Below are positions 37,217 to 45,647 of a stretch of DNA of 64,000 bases, in pieces (the stretch's first letter is position 1; each line of letters starts with the position of its first letter). Origin of the DNA: Microbacterium nanhaiense (GTDB lineage Bacteria; Actinomycetota; Actinomycetes; Actinomycetales; Microbacteriaceae); assembly GCF_014646015.1 (NCBI RefSeq), contig NZ_BMMQ01000003.1, forward strand, positions 62,001 to 126,000, written 5' to 3'. The position numbers and the translations under genes were made by a program. Under the pieces are notes generated by a model. It did not search any database. It saw only the letters and a program-made list of their open reading frames with translations, and was not told the origin of the DNA.

Positions 37217-37618
37217 TCAGAGGGTTGCGAGGAGCGTGGCGCACGCGTCTTCGCATCGCCGGCAGGCCGCGGCACACACGGTGCAGTGTTCGTGCATGGT
37301 GTGCTTCTCGCACTCGTCGGCGCAGCTCGCGCACGCGGTGCGGCACGCTTCCAGGGCTGCCCGGGTGAGGTTGGTGTCGTAGCCGGTGTGTCGGGACAGG
37401 ATGCGCGCGGTGGTGTCGCAGAGGTCGGCGCAGTCCAGGTTCGTGCGGATGCACTTCGTGAGCTCTGAGACCATCTCCTCGCTCAGGCACGCATCCGCGC
37501 ATGCGGTGCACGATTGGGCGCAGTCCATGCAGGCCTCGATACAGTCCACGAGCGCCTTCTGGTCGACCTGTCCGAGGTCCTTCGGATAGGAGCGGAGCAT
37601 TTCTGCCACGACAGTCAT
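37217..37618 (-). CDS. four-helix-bundle Cys-rich copper-storage-like protein
   Basis: The 133-aa protein has 18 cysteines spaced CxxxC and CxxC along predicted helices (CIEACMDCAQSCTACADAC, HCTVCAAACRRC). This matches the Csp/DUF326 group, whose four-helix bundle stores many Cu(I) ions inside the tube. There is no signal peptide, so it should act in the cytosol. A CsoR-like operator lies 70 bp upstream, which supports a copper role. Confidence 0.85.
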   Translation of the reverse strand: MTVVAEMLRSYPKDLGQVDQKALVDCIEACMDCAQSCTACADACLSEEMVSELTKCIRTNLDCADLCDTTARILSRHTGYDTNLTRAALEACRTACASCADECEKHTMHEHCTVCAAACRRCEDACATLLATL

Positions 37619-37687
37619 GATCGAATCCTCTCGTCGTCCTGGAACTCTCAAACTACGATCACGGTGTCGCCTGCGGCACCCCGTTGA

Positions 37688-37704
37688 ATACCCCGGGAGG
37701 GCAT
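37688..37704. promoter_or_regulatory. imperfect CsoR-type operator
   Basis: ATACCCCGGGAGGGCAT resembles the perfect CsoR-type palindrome at 43179 (C and G tracts flanked by AT), with the right arm degenerate. It lies 70-86 bp upstream of the Cys-rich copper-storage-like gene. Confidence 0.45.
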
Positions 37705-37815
37705 GGTAACCCCAGCCGTGATGCGGCCTCAACGCTCAGGGCGCAGTGTCTCGCTGATCCGTTCCCCCAGGCGGGGGATCCCGCAGGATCAATGCCACGG
37801 CAGCCATGACGATGA

Positions 37816-37995
37816 TCAGCGCGTGTCGTAGCTGGCGACTGTGTAGGTCCACCAGGCGGCATCGGTCGATTGCGTGTCGCTCAGCAAGTGCGCGAGTGCG
37901 AGGACCGGGCCCGTGGCCAGGAGCACGTACCCGAGGCGAACGAGGCGTCGATGCGTTCGCACAGGATCGAGCGGGTGGGTTCCGGCGCGGGTCAT
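37816..37995 (-). CDS. small membrane protein, 59 aa
   Basis: Starts MTRAGTHPLDPVRTHRRLVR and has one clear membrane helix (LGYVLLATGPVLALAHLL) followed by a short outer segment with Trp pair and an Asp/Thr-rich end. A basic N-terminus suggests an inside orientation. Its ATG overlaps the stop of the preceding 38-aa gene (ATGA). I do not recognise it; the place in the copper module suggests a small subunit or membrane anchor. Confidence 0.6.
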   Translation of the reverse strand: MTRAGTHPLDPVRTHRRLVRLGYVLLATGPVLALAHLLSDTQSTDAAWWTYTVASYDTR

Positions 37996-38108
37996 TGGAA
38001 GATCGCTCCGATCGTGAGGAAGCTGGCGGTGGCGAGGAGGGCGACGGCGATCGTCGCGGCTGTGATGAAGAACGTGAGATTCCGCAATGGGTTCTTGGGC
38101 TTGTTCAT
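37992..38108 (-). CDS. very small membrane protein, 38 aa
   Basis: A single-helix peptide beginning MNKPKNPLRNLTFFITAA and ending ASFLTIGAIFQ. It has a basic N-terminus and one membrane helix. The TGA overlaps the next ATG and it follows the propeller lipoprotein gene by 42 nt. Translational coupling and natural codon use support it despite its size. Function is unknown. Confidence 0.55.
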   Translation of the reverse strand: MNKPKNPLRNLTFFITAATIAVALLATASFLTIGAIFQ

Positions 38109-38149
38109 GAGAAGTCTTGGAGCGCGGGGCTTTGTCGGTATCCGCCCCC

Positions 38150-38989
38150 CTATTGGGCGGGGCTGAGGACGGTCGTGCCGTTTGTGGAGATCTCGACGAT
38201 GCCACGGTCGTCAACGAGGATGATGCGCTCGTCGATGACGGAGAGGGCTTGCACGGCGCCGCGCAGCGATTCCAGCTGCTGCCAGGCACCGCTTTCGTCC
38301 TGTGACCACAGGACGCCGTCCGTACCAGCACCAAGAAGGGTACCGTCCGTGCGCGCCTCCAGGGCGTACAGGACAGGGGCCGCATCGACGGGCGTGAAGG
38401 TGTTGCCGCCGTCGGTGCTGAGGAGGAGGCCTTCTTCGGCGGCGGCGTACACGCCGGATTCGGTGGCGGCGAGATCAGCGACACCGAGGGGTGCACGCTC
38501 TGTCCAGGTGCTTCCCTCGTCGGTGCTGGTGAGCAGGTTCACCTGACTGGAAGGGACGCCGTAAAGGACGCCGTCGGGTCCTGCGGTCAGGACGTGGAAG
38601 TCGGTGGTCCCGTTGAGGGCGATCGGGGACCAGGAGTTCCCGTAGTCGTCGCTGCGGATGATGCCGAGGTTCGGGGCTCCCAGTTCAGGCGGGGTGTCTT
38701 CCCCGGGGTGTCCGGACGCGAACAGCGTGTCTTTCCAGGCGGTGAACCCCATGGCGTCGAAATCGTGTTCGCCGATCGGGCCGGAGATCTTCCCGCCGGG
38801 GTCGAGGGTGAAGATGCCGTTGTGCGTGGCGATGAACAGGTCATCGCCACGTGGGTCTTCGGCGATGCCGTGGATGTGGTCGATGCGGGGTGCCGAGTCG
38901 GGGTTTCCGAGCGGTGTTGCGGTGCAGCCGGTGGCGATGACGGCGAGGGCGGTCACCGTGGCAGTGGCGAGAAGGAGTGAGCGTTTCAT
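38150..38989 (-). CDS. secreted lipoprotein, F510_1955-type beta-propeller
   Basis: A signal peptide ends in a lipobox (LAVIATGC), then the protein contains repeats typical of BNR/propeller blades (DDYGNSWSPIAL, TSTDEGSTWTERAP, LLSTDGGNTFTPVD, WSQDESGAWQQLE). This matches the glycosylhydrolase-like F510_1955 family, often found with copper genes, and is probably surface-exposed and not necessarily a glycosidase. It uses ATG 38989 (MKRSLLLA). A GC-rich hairpin overlaps the stop (CCGCCC/GGGCGG) and may end transcription partly. Confidence 0.8.
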   Translation of the reverse strand: MKRSLLLATATVTALAVIATGCTATPLGNPDSAPRIDHIHGIAEDPRGDDLFIATHNGIFTLDPGGKISGPIGEHDFDAMGFTAWKDTLFASGHPGEDTPPELGAPNLGIIRSDDYGNSWSPIALNGTTDFHVLTAGPDGVLYGVPSSQVNLLTSTDEGSTWTERAPLGVADLAATESGVYAAAEEGLLLSTDGGNTFTPVDAAPVLYALEARTDGTLLGAGTDGVLWSQDESGAWQQLESLRGAVQALSVIDERIILVDDRGIVEISTNGTTVLSPAQ

Positions 38990-39134
38990 GATGGCTTCCG
39001 GTGGCGGCCGCGGGACGGCTTGGCTTCGCGGCGCGCGGCAGGAGCGCACCGACATGTAATGGATGTCGAGGGCGTGGCAAAGAGGTGGCCGGTGAGGGCG
39101 GGCCGAACGTTTCTGGGCCCGCCCGAGTCGGGTC

Positions 39135-39743
39135 CTAGAGCTGTTCCAGGAGTTCCTGCATTGTGGCGATCTCTGCGGTCTGATCGTCGATCACTTGCTG
39201 GGCGAGGTCGAGGACGTCCGGGCTCTGCGCGTCGTCAAGGGCAGTTTGCGCCATGTCGACGGCACCTTCGTGGTGCACGATCATCTGTTCGAGGAACAGA
39301 CGGCTGGCCTCGGCGGCGTCTGCGTTCTCCAGCAGGGTCATGTCTTCTTCGGACATCATGCTGTCGTCACCGCCCATTGACCCATGGTCCATGCCGCCCA
39401 TGGAGTCAGGGTCGTAGTCCACGCCCCAGTCTTCGAGCCATCCGAGCATCTTGTCGATTTCGGGACCCTGCGCTGCTTTGATCTGTTCGGCGAGCTCGAC
39501 CACGCGTGGGTCTGCCCCGTCCTTGGCGAGCAGGATGTCGGCCATCTCGATGGCCTGCTGGTGATGCGGGATCATCATCGTGACGAACATCTCATCCGCC
39601 TCAGTCGCCTGTGAGGTCGACGACGACTGCGACGGGGAGGTGGTCTCGCTGGACGGCGCGGTGCCGCTGTCCGCGCAGCCGCTGAGCGCCAGCGCGAGTG
39701 TCAGAATGCCGGTGCTGACAGCGAGGGCGATCTTCTTGTTCAT
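39135..39743 (-). CDS. DUF305 lipoprotein
   Basis: After a lipobox signal (LALALSGCADSG) and a Ser/Thr linker, two DUF305 repeats appear: MFVTMMIPHHQQAIEMADIL and LFLEQMIVHHEGAVDMAQTA. Between them is a Met/His/Asp-rich loop (MGGMDHGSMGGDDSMMSEED). The His pairs and Met/His loop suggest copper binding at the cell surface. ATG 39743 follows GGAAC at proper distance. Confidence 0.88.
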   Translation of the reverse strand: MNKKIALAVSTGILTLALALSGCADSGTAPSSETTSPSQSSSTSQATEADEMFVTMMIPHHQQAIEMADILLAKDGADPRVVELAEQIKAAQGPEIDKMLGWLEDWGVDYDPDSMGGMDHGSMGGDDSMMSEEDMTLLENADAAEASRLFLEQMIVHHEGAVDMAQTALDDAQSPDVLDLAQQVIDDQTAEIATMQELLEQL

Positions 39744-39833
39744 GATTGTTCCTTCGATAAGTCGTATGAGGGTTCGCAAATAACGGCGCCAGGTGGCGCC
39801 ACGAAACCGACCGCTCGGGTCGGCGGCGACTAC

Positions 39834-40283
39834 TCAGGTGCGACTTATCGAAAGGAACGTGAGCGAGGGAGCCCGCGGAAAAACACCGGTCGCACCCCAT
39901 CTCACCAGGCTCATCGCTCGGTGAAGGGGCAGGCCGCGACCGTGGATCAGCGTCGGAGGAAGCAGCAGCAGGAGGCCGGCGAGTAGCGCGAGCACGCAGG
40001 CCGTCAGCATGTCGTTGTGGCCCTGGTCGGGCCCGGTGCTTACGTGACAGGGCCCATCGCAGGCGGTGCCCACGCTGTCGGGGCTGCCCATCACGTCAGG
40101 GGCGTGCTCATCGCCGGCTGCGGATGTTGAGTGGGTGAGCCCGGGCGATCCGTGCCCGGCTGGTTCGGCGGTGAAGGTGTGCATGGCCAGCAGCCCGACG
40201 ATGACCATGAGCGTGGCCGCGCCGAGCATCAACAGCGCGCGCAGCGACAGCTGCGGGCGTGCGCTGCGAAACGCGACATGCAT
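39834..40283 (-). CDS. DUF6153-like membrane protein
   Basis: A 149-aa protein with an N-terminal helix (LLMLGAATLMVIVGLLAMHT), a His/Gly-rich outer loop with CDGPCHVSTG, and a second helix (MLTACVLALLAGLLLLLPP). Small membrane proteins of this layout (LLAMH start, Cys/His loop) accompany copper genes in actinobacteria and are called DUF6153. Role unknown; the His and Cys in the loop could bind copper outside the cell. Confidence 0.65.
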   Translation of the reverse strand: MHVAFRSARPQLSLRALLMLGAATLMVIVGLLAMHTFTAEPAGHGSPGLTHSTSAAGDEHAPDVMGSPDSVGTACDGPCHVSTGPDQGHNDMLTACVLALLAGLLLLLPPTLIHGRGLPLHRAMSLVRWGATGVFPRAPSLTFLSISRT

Positions 40284-40345
40284 GCGGGGACCCTCCACTC
40301 TGCTCAGGATGCTAACACCGCAGACTATGCGCCTCTGATTCCCGG

Positions 40346-42475
40346 CTACGTGCCCGTCACCGCGTCCGGGCGCAGATCCAGTCGGCGCAGCAGCTGTGCA
40401 TTGAGGGCGACCACGATGGTCGACAGAGACATCAGCAGCGCACCCACTGACATGGGCAACACGAACCCGATCGGGGCGAGCACGCCGGCCGCGAGGGGGA
40501 CGGAGAGCAGGTTGTAGCCGGCGGCCCACCAGAGGTTCTGTTTCATCTTCCGGTAGCTGGCCCGCGACAGCTCGATCACCGACAGCACCGAACGGGGGTC
40601 GTCGCTGGCGAGGATGACGCCCGCGGACGCGATCGCGACATCCGTTCCCGCGCCGATGGCGATACCGACGTCGGCCTGCGCGAGCGCGGGGGCATCGTTG
40701 ACACCGTCTCCAACCATCGCGACCTTGCGGCCTTCGCCCTGAAGCTCTTTCACCTTCGAGGCCTTGTCCTCCGGTCGGACCCCGGCGAAGTAGCGGTCGA
40801 TGCTGAGTTCGCTCGCGACCGAGGCGGCAACCGCGTCGGCGTCACCGGTGATCATGACCACCTGCACGCCGCGCTCATGGAGGGCGTCGACGGCGTGACG
40901 CGACTCCGAGCGGATCTCATCCGCCAAACGCAGCGCTCCGGCGACCTGGCCGTCGACGAGCACGTGGAGGATGATCGCCCCCTCATCGCGCCATTCGTCG
41001 GCGACCGGCAGCTCGGAGGCGTGCTCCTGCTCGAGCATGTACGGGCCACCGACCTGCACGATGCGTCGATCGACACGTGCACGCACCCCAACCGCCGGGG
41101 AAGATTCGAAGTCGGAGGAGGAATAGACCGTGAGAGTCTTCTCCTTCGCCGCGTTCACGATCGCGCGAGCGAGCGGGTGCTCGGAGTCTGCTTCCGCGGC
41201 CGCCGCCCACGCCAGCAACTGATCAGGGTCGGTTCCGGAGACGGGGTCGATCGCGGTCACAGCGGGAGTGCCCTTGGTGAGCGTGCCGGTCTTGTCGAAC
41301 AGGACGGTATCGACGGTGCGCATGCTCTCCAGCGCGAGACGATCCTTGATCAGAACGCCTCCACGCGCGGCCCTCTCGGTCGCGATCGACACGACGAGCG
41401 GAATCGCCAGGCCCAGAGCGTGCGGGCAGGCGATTACCAGCACGGTGATCGTGCGGATCACTGCGGCGTCGGGCAGGCCGACGACCGTCCAGACGATCGC
41501 GGTGATGGCGGCAGCGCCGAGTGCGAACCAGAACAGCCACCCTGCCGCCTTGTCTGCGAGTCGCTGCGCTCGTGAGGATGAGTTCTGCGCCTCGGTCACC
41601 AGTTTCTGGATCCCGGCGAGAGCAGTGTCTTCACCGATTGCGGTGATCTCGACCCGGACCCCGGAATCGGTGGCGACGGTGCCGGCGATGACTTGGTCGC
41701 CGTCGCTGCGACGTACCGGGCGCGATTCGCCGGTGATCATCGACTCGTCCATGCTGGCCGAGCCCTGCACGATCCTCCCGTCCGCGGGCACCCGCCCACC
41801 CGGGCGCACCACCACGATGTCACCCACCTGCAGATCAGACGGGGCGACCGTCACGGTCGTATCTCCCTCGATCTTCTCCGCCTCGTCGGGCAGCAACGCA
41901 GCCAGGGAATCCAACGCTGAGGTCGTCTGTGCGAGCGAACGCATTTCTATCCAGTGACCGAGCAGCATGATCACGATTAGCAGCGCCAGCTCCCACCAGA
42001 AGTCCAGCTCGTGATGCAGCAGCCCGAGGCTCGCACCCCAGGATGCGAGGAACGCCACAGTGATCGCCAGGGCGATCAGCAGCATCATGCCGGGCTTACG
42101 GGCACGCAGCTCACTCACCGCGCCGGTGAGGAACGGGGCACCACCCCACACGTACATGACCGTCCCGAGAACCGGGGATACCCACCCGATCCACGCGGCC
42201 TCCGGCAGCGGGTACCCGAGCAGCATCGAGAACATCATCGAGAACCCGACAACAGGGACCGCGAGGATCAGCATGATCCAGAACAATCGCCGGAACTGGC
42301 CCACGTGATCGCCGTGGCCGGCGTGGCGGGCGTGGCCCTCGTGACCGCTGTGACCGGCGTGTTCTTGAGGAGCGCCGTGATCGTGGCTCATCGCCGCGTG
42401 GTCATGCTGCGCTGTCGGCGCACCGCCGTGATTCTCGTGTTCAGTGTGATGGGTGTGTTCGTCGTGCTGGCTCAT
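40346..42475 (-). CDS. copB: copper P-type ATPase, CopB type
   Basis: A 709-aa P1B-3 type ATPase with a His-rich N-terminus (EHTHHTEHENHGG and further HAGHGDH), actuator MDESMITGESRPVRRSDGD, ion-path motif LVIACPHALGLAIPLVVS (CPH), FDKTGTLTKGTP, SEHPLARAIV and VGDGVNDAPALAQADVGIAI. CPH plus the His-rich tail indicates copper efflux. It is in the csoR–copZ-like–copB order and should be derepressed with csoR. A truncated paralogue of its last 100 codons lies at 28011. Confidence 0.95.
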   Translation of the reverse strand: MSQHDEHTHHTEHENHGGAPTAQHDHAAMSHDHGAPQEHAGHSGHEGHARHAGHGDHVGQFRRLFWIMLILAVPVVGFSMMFSMLLGYPLPEAAWIGWVSPVLGTVMYVWGGAPFLTGAVSELRARKPGMMLLIALAITVAFLASWGASLGLLHHELDFWWELALLIVIMLLGHWIEMRSLAQTTSALDSLAALLPDEAEKIEGDTTVTVAPSDLQVGDIVVVRPGGRVPADGRIVQGSASMDESMITGESRPVRRSDGDQVIAGTVATDSGVRVEITAIGEDTALAGIQKLVTEAQNSSSRAQRLADKAAGWLFWFALGAAAITAIVWTVVGLPDAAVIRTITVLVIACPHALGLAIPLVVSIATERAARGGVLIKDRLALESMRTVDTVLFDKTGTLTKGTPAVTAIDPVSGTDPDQLLAWAAAAEADSEHPLARAIVNAAKEKTLTVYSSSDFESSPAVGVRARVDRRIVQVGGPYMLEQEHASELPVADEWRDEGAIILHVLVDGQVAGALRLADEIRSESRHAVDALHERGVQVVMITGDADAVAASVASELSIDRYFAGVRPEDKASKVKELQGEGRKVAMVGDGVNDAPALAQADVGIAIGAGTDVAIASAGVILASDDPRSVLSVIELSRASYRKMKQNLWWAAGYNLLSVPLAAGVLAPIGFVLPMSVGALLMSLSTIVVALNAQLLRRLDLRPDAVTGT

Positions 42476-42531
42476 CGGAAACCCTTGCTCGGATGCGCCC
42501 GGGGATGACCCGGGTGCGGACGGATAGTGGG

Positions 42532-42855
42532 TCAGGCGTGACCGGTCGCGAGGCTGTAGCCGGCCTCTTCGACCGCAGCCCTCACGGCAGCGGGATCGAC
42601 AGGGGATGCGCTGTGGATCGTCACTCGGGACGGGCCGCCAGTGTTCAGGTCGACGGTGACGGACGCGACACCGTCCAGGGCGCTCAGTTCCTCACTGACG
42701 CTCGACACACAGTGTGAGCACGTCATCCCGGTGACCAGGACATCCTCCGAGACCGGGGTCGTGACAGGAGTGGATGCTTCGGTGTTCGATGGAGCGGCGC
42801 AGCACGCGCAACCAGCGTTCGCGTCCTTCAGTCCGAGTTCGATGCGGTCAGTCAT
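42532..42855 (-). CDS. copper chaperone-like HMA protein
   Basis: The C-terminal 70 residues are an HMA domain: VLVTGMTCSHCVSSVSEELS with the CxxC copper site, SVTVDLNTGGPSRVTIH and VRAAVEEAGY. An N-terminal extension has an additional CACCAAP cluster, so the protein could hold two copper ions. It lies between csoR and copB and probably delivers Cu(I) to CopB. Confidence 0.88.
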   Translation of the reverse strand: MTDRIELGLKDANAGCACCAAPSNTEASTPVTTPVSEDVLVTGMTCSHCVSSVSEELSALDGVASVTVDLNTGGPSRVTIHSASPVDPAAVRAAVEEAGYSLATGHA

Positions 42856-42887
42856 GGTGAGTTCCTCCCAAGTAGTTTGACGAGTGG

Positions 42888-43169
42888 TTATGAACGGACC
42901 AGGCGAGCGATGGCATCGTTTGCTTCGCGGACCTTCTCCGCGGCAACCTCGCCACCCTCAGCGCTTGCCTGGGCGACGCAATGACTCAGATGGTCGCTGA
43001 GAAGCGACAACGCCACAGTTTCAAGCGCCTTCGTGGCCGCAGCGACCTGCGTCAGGATGTCGATGCAGTACTTGTCCTCATCGACCATCCGAGAGATACC
43101 CCGCACCTGACCCTCAACCCGACTCAATCGCTTACGCAGATCCGCCTTGTTGTCGGTGTAACCGTTCAT
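42888..43169 (-). CDS. csoR: copper-sensing repressor CsoR
   Basis: A 93-aa CsoR: N-terminal helix (ADLRKRLSRVEGQVRGISRM) with basic DNA-contact residues, and ligands Cys35 (DKYCIDILTQ), His60 and Cys64 (LLSDHLSHCV), the Cys-His-Cys set that binds Cu(I). It starts 9 nt after a perfect operator palindrome, so it should repress itself and the downstream copZ-like and copB genes until copper binds. Confidence 0.93.
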   Translation of the reverse strand: MNGYTDNKADLRKRLSRVEGQVRGISRMVDEDKYCIDILTQVAAATKALETVALSLLSDHLSHCVAQASAEGGEVAAEKVREANDAIARLVRS

Positions 43170-43178
43170 GCTCACAAG

Positions 43179-43195
43179 ATACCCCCTAGGGGTAT
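43179..43195. promoter_or_regulatory. CsoR operator
   Basis: ATACCCCCTAGGGGTAT is a near-perfect dyad with C and G tracts, the classical CsoR/RcnR-type site. It lies directly upstream of csoR. Confidence 0.8.
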
Positions 43196-43356
43196 CCAAC
43201 TCAACGGGTGCCGGTCTATTCCCGAAAGGCAGCCTTGATACCCGGGTCGTCTTTGGCGCCGCCGGCCAGGCGTCGACGATGCCGGAAGTGATGCCCGCCC
43301 AGGCGAGCGTCTCGAACCGGTGGAAGCCGTTTGAGGATGCATGAAGACGGCGGTAA

Positions 43357-43380
43357 ACTGTACATCGCACAATGTATAGT
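43357..43380. promoter_or_regulatory. probable CmtR operator
   Basis: ACTGTACAT (43357-43365) is repeated in inverse as ATGTATAGT (43372-43380), 8 of 9 matching, ending 6 bp before the regulator's ATG. Such AT-rich dyads bind ArsR-family repressors; occupancy would block the promoter of the whole operon. Confidence 0.6.
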
Positions 43381-43386
43381 CATCGT

Positions 43387-43746
43387 ATGCTGACTATTTC
43401 AGATCGACTTGACGTGATGAACCGGCTCGGGCGGGCGATGGCTGACCCTACTCGTTCGCGCATCCTGCTGACCCTTCTTGACGGACCGAGCTACCCGGCG
43501 GTGTTGTCTCGGGAGCTGGGGCTGTCTCGTTCCAACGTCTCGAATCACCTGACGTGTTTGCGCGGGTGCGGGATCGTGGTGGCTGAGCCCGAGGGGCGGC
43601 AGACTCGCTACGAGGTCGCAGACCCACACCTTGCCCGCGCCTTGACGGCGCTGGTTGACGTGACGCTCGCGGTCGATGAGAGTGTGCCGTGCATGGACCC
43701 GGACTGTGGGGTCGAAGGATGCGTGGCGGGGGAGTTGCGGGCGTGA
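43387..43746 (+). CDS. cmtR: CmtR-type cadmium/lead repressor
   Basis: A 119-aa ArsR-family winged helix (LGRAMADPTRSRILLTLLDG, LGLSRSNVSNHLTCLRGCG). Cys57 and Cys61 fall in the recognition helix (LTCLRGC), and Cys102 in the tail (VPCMDPDC), exactly the Cys57/61/102 Cd(II)/Pb(II) ligands known for M. tuberculosis CmtR. Further tail cysteines (DC, GC) may add ligands. It starts the cmtR–ATPase–lspA–cadD operon and overlaps the next gene by 4 nt. Confidence 0.92.
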   Translation: MLTISDRLDVMNRLGRAMADPTRSRILLTLLDGPSYPAVLSRELGLSRSNVSNHLTCLRGCGIVVAEPEGRQTRYEVADPHLARALTALVDVTLAVDESVPCMDPDCGVEGCVAGELRA

Positions 43747-45647
43747 GCTCGGTCACGGGTTCGCACGTCGAGCATGTCGACCTCGACGACGATGATGACG
43801 ATGACCGGCCGTGGTACCGGAGCCCGGGCGTTCTGATCCCGATTTTCTCCGGCGTGGTGTTCGGCGCCGGCCTGGTGTGCGAGTGGACCGGCGCAGAGGC
43901 CGCGGGCCTGGTGCTGTTCTGGGTGGCTCTGTTGTTGGGTGCGTCGACTTTCGTTCCGGGTGCGCTGCGCAAGCTGTTCGCGAAGCGAAAGCTCGGGATC
44001 GGACTGTTGATGACGATCAGCGCTACCGGTGCAGTCATCCTCGGCTACGTCGAGGAAGCCGCCGCGTTGGCGTTCCTGTACTCCATCGCGGAAGCGCTGG
44101 AGGACAGGGCCATGGACCGTGCACGCGCGGGCTTGCGGGCGTTGTTGAAGCTCGTACCCGAAACCGCACTCGTCAAGAGAGGCGACGCGACGTCCGAAGC
44201 GGAGGCGAAGGATCTGCGCGTGGGAGACGTGCTCGTGGTGCGCCCGGGTGAACGGGTAGCCACAGACGGCATTGTGCGGACTGGGCGGAGCAGCCTGGAT
44301 ACCTCAGCGATCACGGGCGAGTCGATCCCGGTCGACGTCGATCCCGGCAACGAAGTCTCTGCCGGGTCGATCAACACCACAGGCGTTCTCGAAATCGAGG
44401 CGACCGCTGCTGGCACCGACAACTCGCTGACGACGATCGTCGAGCTGGTCGAGCAGGCGCAAGCTGAGAAGGGCGACCGGGCGCGACTGGCTGACCGGAT
44501 CGCCCGTCCTCTCGTTCCCGGAGTGATGATCCTCGCGGTTCTGGTCGGTGTGCTCGGTTCGCTCCTGACTGGCGATCCTGAGCTGTGGATCACCCGCGCC
44601 TTGGTCGTGCTGGTCGCCGCGTCCCCGTGCGCCCTGGCGATCGCTGTTCCGCTCACCGTCGTAGCCGCGATCGGTGCAGCATCGAAGTTTGGTGTGGTGG
44701 TGAAGTCCGGGGCCGCGTTCGAGAGGTTTGGTGGGATCCGCCATCTCGCTGTCGACAAGACCGGCACCCTGACCCGCAATGAGCCCACCGTGGCCCGCGT
44801 CGTCACCGTCGCGGGGACGACCGAGGACGATGTGCTCGCGTGGGCGGCGAGCTTGGAGGGTCACAGTACGCACCCCCTGGCTGCTGCGATCACCACCGCC
44901 GTTTCCGAGGCCCGAACCGCGGAGGCCGTCAGTGAGACTGCCGGACACGGCATCTCTGGCACGCTCGACGGTGCCCGTATCGCGGTGGGTAGCCCGCGCT
45001 GGCTGGACGCCGGTTCGCTGGACGGCGAGGTGCAGGCAATGGAATCCGAGGGGATGACTGTGGTTATCGTGCACCGCAACGACCAGCCTGTTGGCGCGGT
45101 AGGAGTGCGTGATGAGCTGCGCCCTGAAGTTTCCGATGTCATCGCAACCCTCACCCGACGTGGAATCGCGGTGACAATGCTCACCGGCGACAACGCTCGC
45201 ACCGCCGCAGCTCTGGCCGCACAGGCCGGGATCAGCGATGTGCGCGCCGAGCTACGCCCCGAGGATAAAGCTGCCGCTGTCGCAGCACTGTCGAAGTCGC
45301 AACCCACGGCCATGATCGGGGACGGCATCAACGACGCCCCCGCGCTGGCTTCCGCGGACTTGGGAATCGCGATGGGAGCGAAGGGCGCGGATGCCGCGAT
45401 CGAGTCGGCCGATGTTGCGTTCACTGGACATGACCTGCGCCTTATCCCGCAGGCACTGGAACACGCACGCCGTGGCCGCAACATCATCAATCAGAACGTT
45501 GTGCTGTCCATCGCGATCATCGCGGTGCTGTTGCCCTTGGCGATTACCGGATACCTAGGTCTGGCAGCCGTCGTCCTTGTTCACGAGGTCGCAGAGGTTG
45601 TCGTTATCCTCAACGGGCTCCGAGCGGCGCGACGGAGAAAGGCATGA
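43743..45647 (+). CDS. heavy-metal P-type ATPase, SPC type (Cd/Pb/Zn/Co)
   Basis: A 634-aa P-type ATPase with an acidic N-terminus (HVDLDDDDDDDRPW), actuator LDTSAITGESIPVDVDPGN, ion-path motif VAASPCALAIAVPLTVV (SPC), AVDKTGTLTRNEP, STHPLAAAI and IGDGINDAPALASADLGIAM. SPC is typical of P1B-4 pumps (Co/Zn/Cd). The CmtR neighbour argues for Cd/Pb. GTG 43743 overlaps the cmtR TGA, so the Asp run is real N-terminal protein. Confidence 0.9.
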   Translation: MSSVTGSHVEHVDLDDDDDDDRPWYRSPGVLIPIFSGVVFGAGLVCEWTGAEAAGLVLFWVALLLGASTFVPGALRKLFAKRKLGIGLLMTISATGAVILGYVEEAAALAFLYSIAEALEDRAMDRARAGLRALLKLVPETALVKRGDATSEAEAKDLRVGDVLVVRPGERVATDGIVRTGRSSLDTSAITGESIPVDVDPGNEVSAGSINTTGVLEIEATAAGTDNSLTTIVELVEQAQAEKGDRARLADRIARPLVPGVMILAVLVGVLGSLLTGDPELWITRALVVLVAASPCALAIAVPLTVVAAIGAASKFGVVVKSGAAFERFGGIRHLAVDKTGTLTRNEPTVARVVTVAGTTEDDVLAWAASLEGHSTHPLAAAITTAVSEARTAEAVSETAGHGISGTLDGARIAVGSPRWLDAGSLDGEVQAMESEGMTVVIVHRNDQPVGAVGVRDELRPEVSDVIATLTRRGIAVTMLTGDNARTAAALAAQAGISDVRAELRPEDKAAAVAALSKSQPTAMIGDGINDAPALASADLGIAMGAKGADAAIESADVAFTGHDLRLIPQALEHARRGRNIINQNVVLSIAIIAVLLPLAITGYLGLAAVVLVHEVAEVVVILNGLRAARRRKA

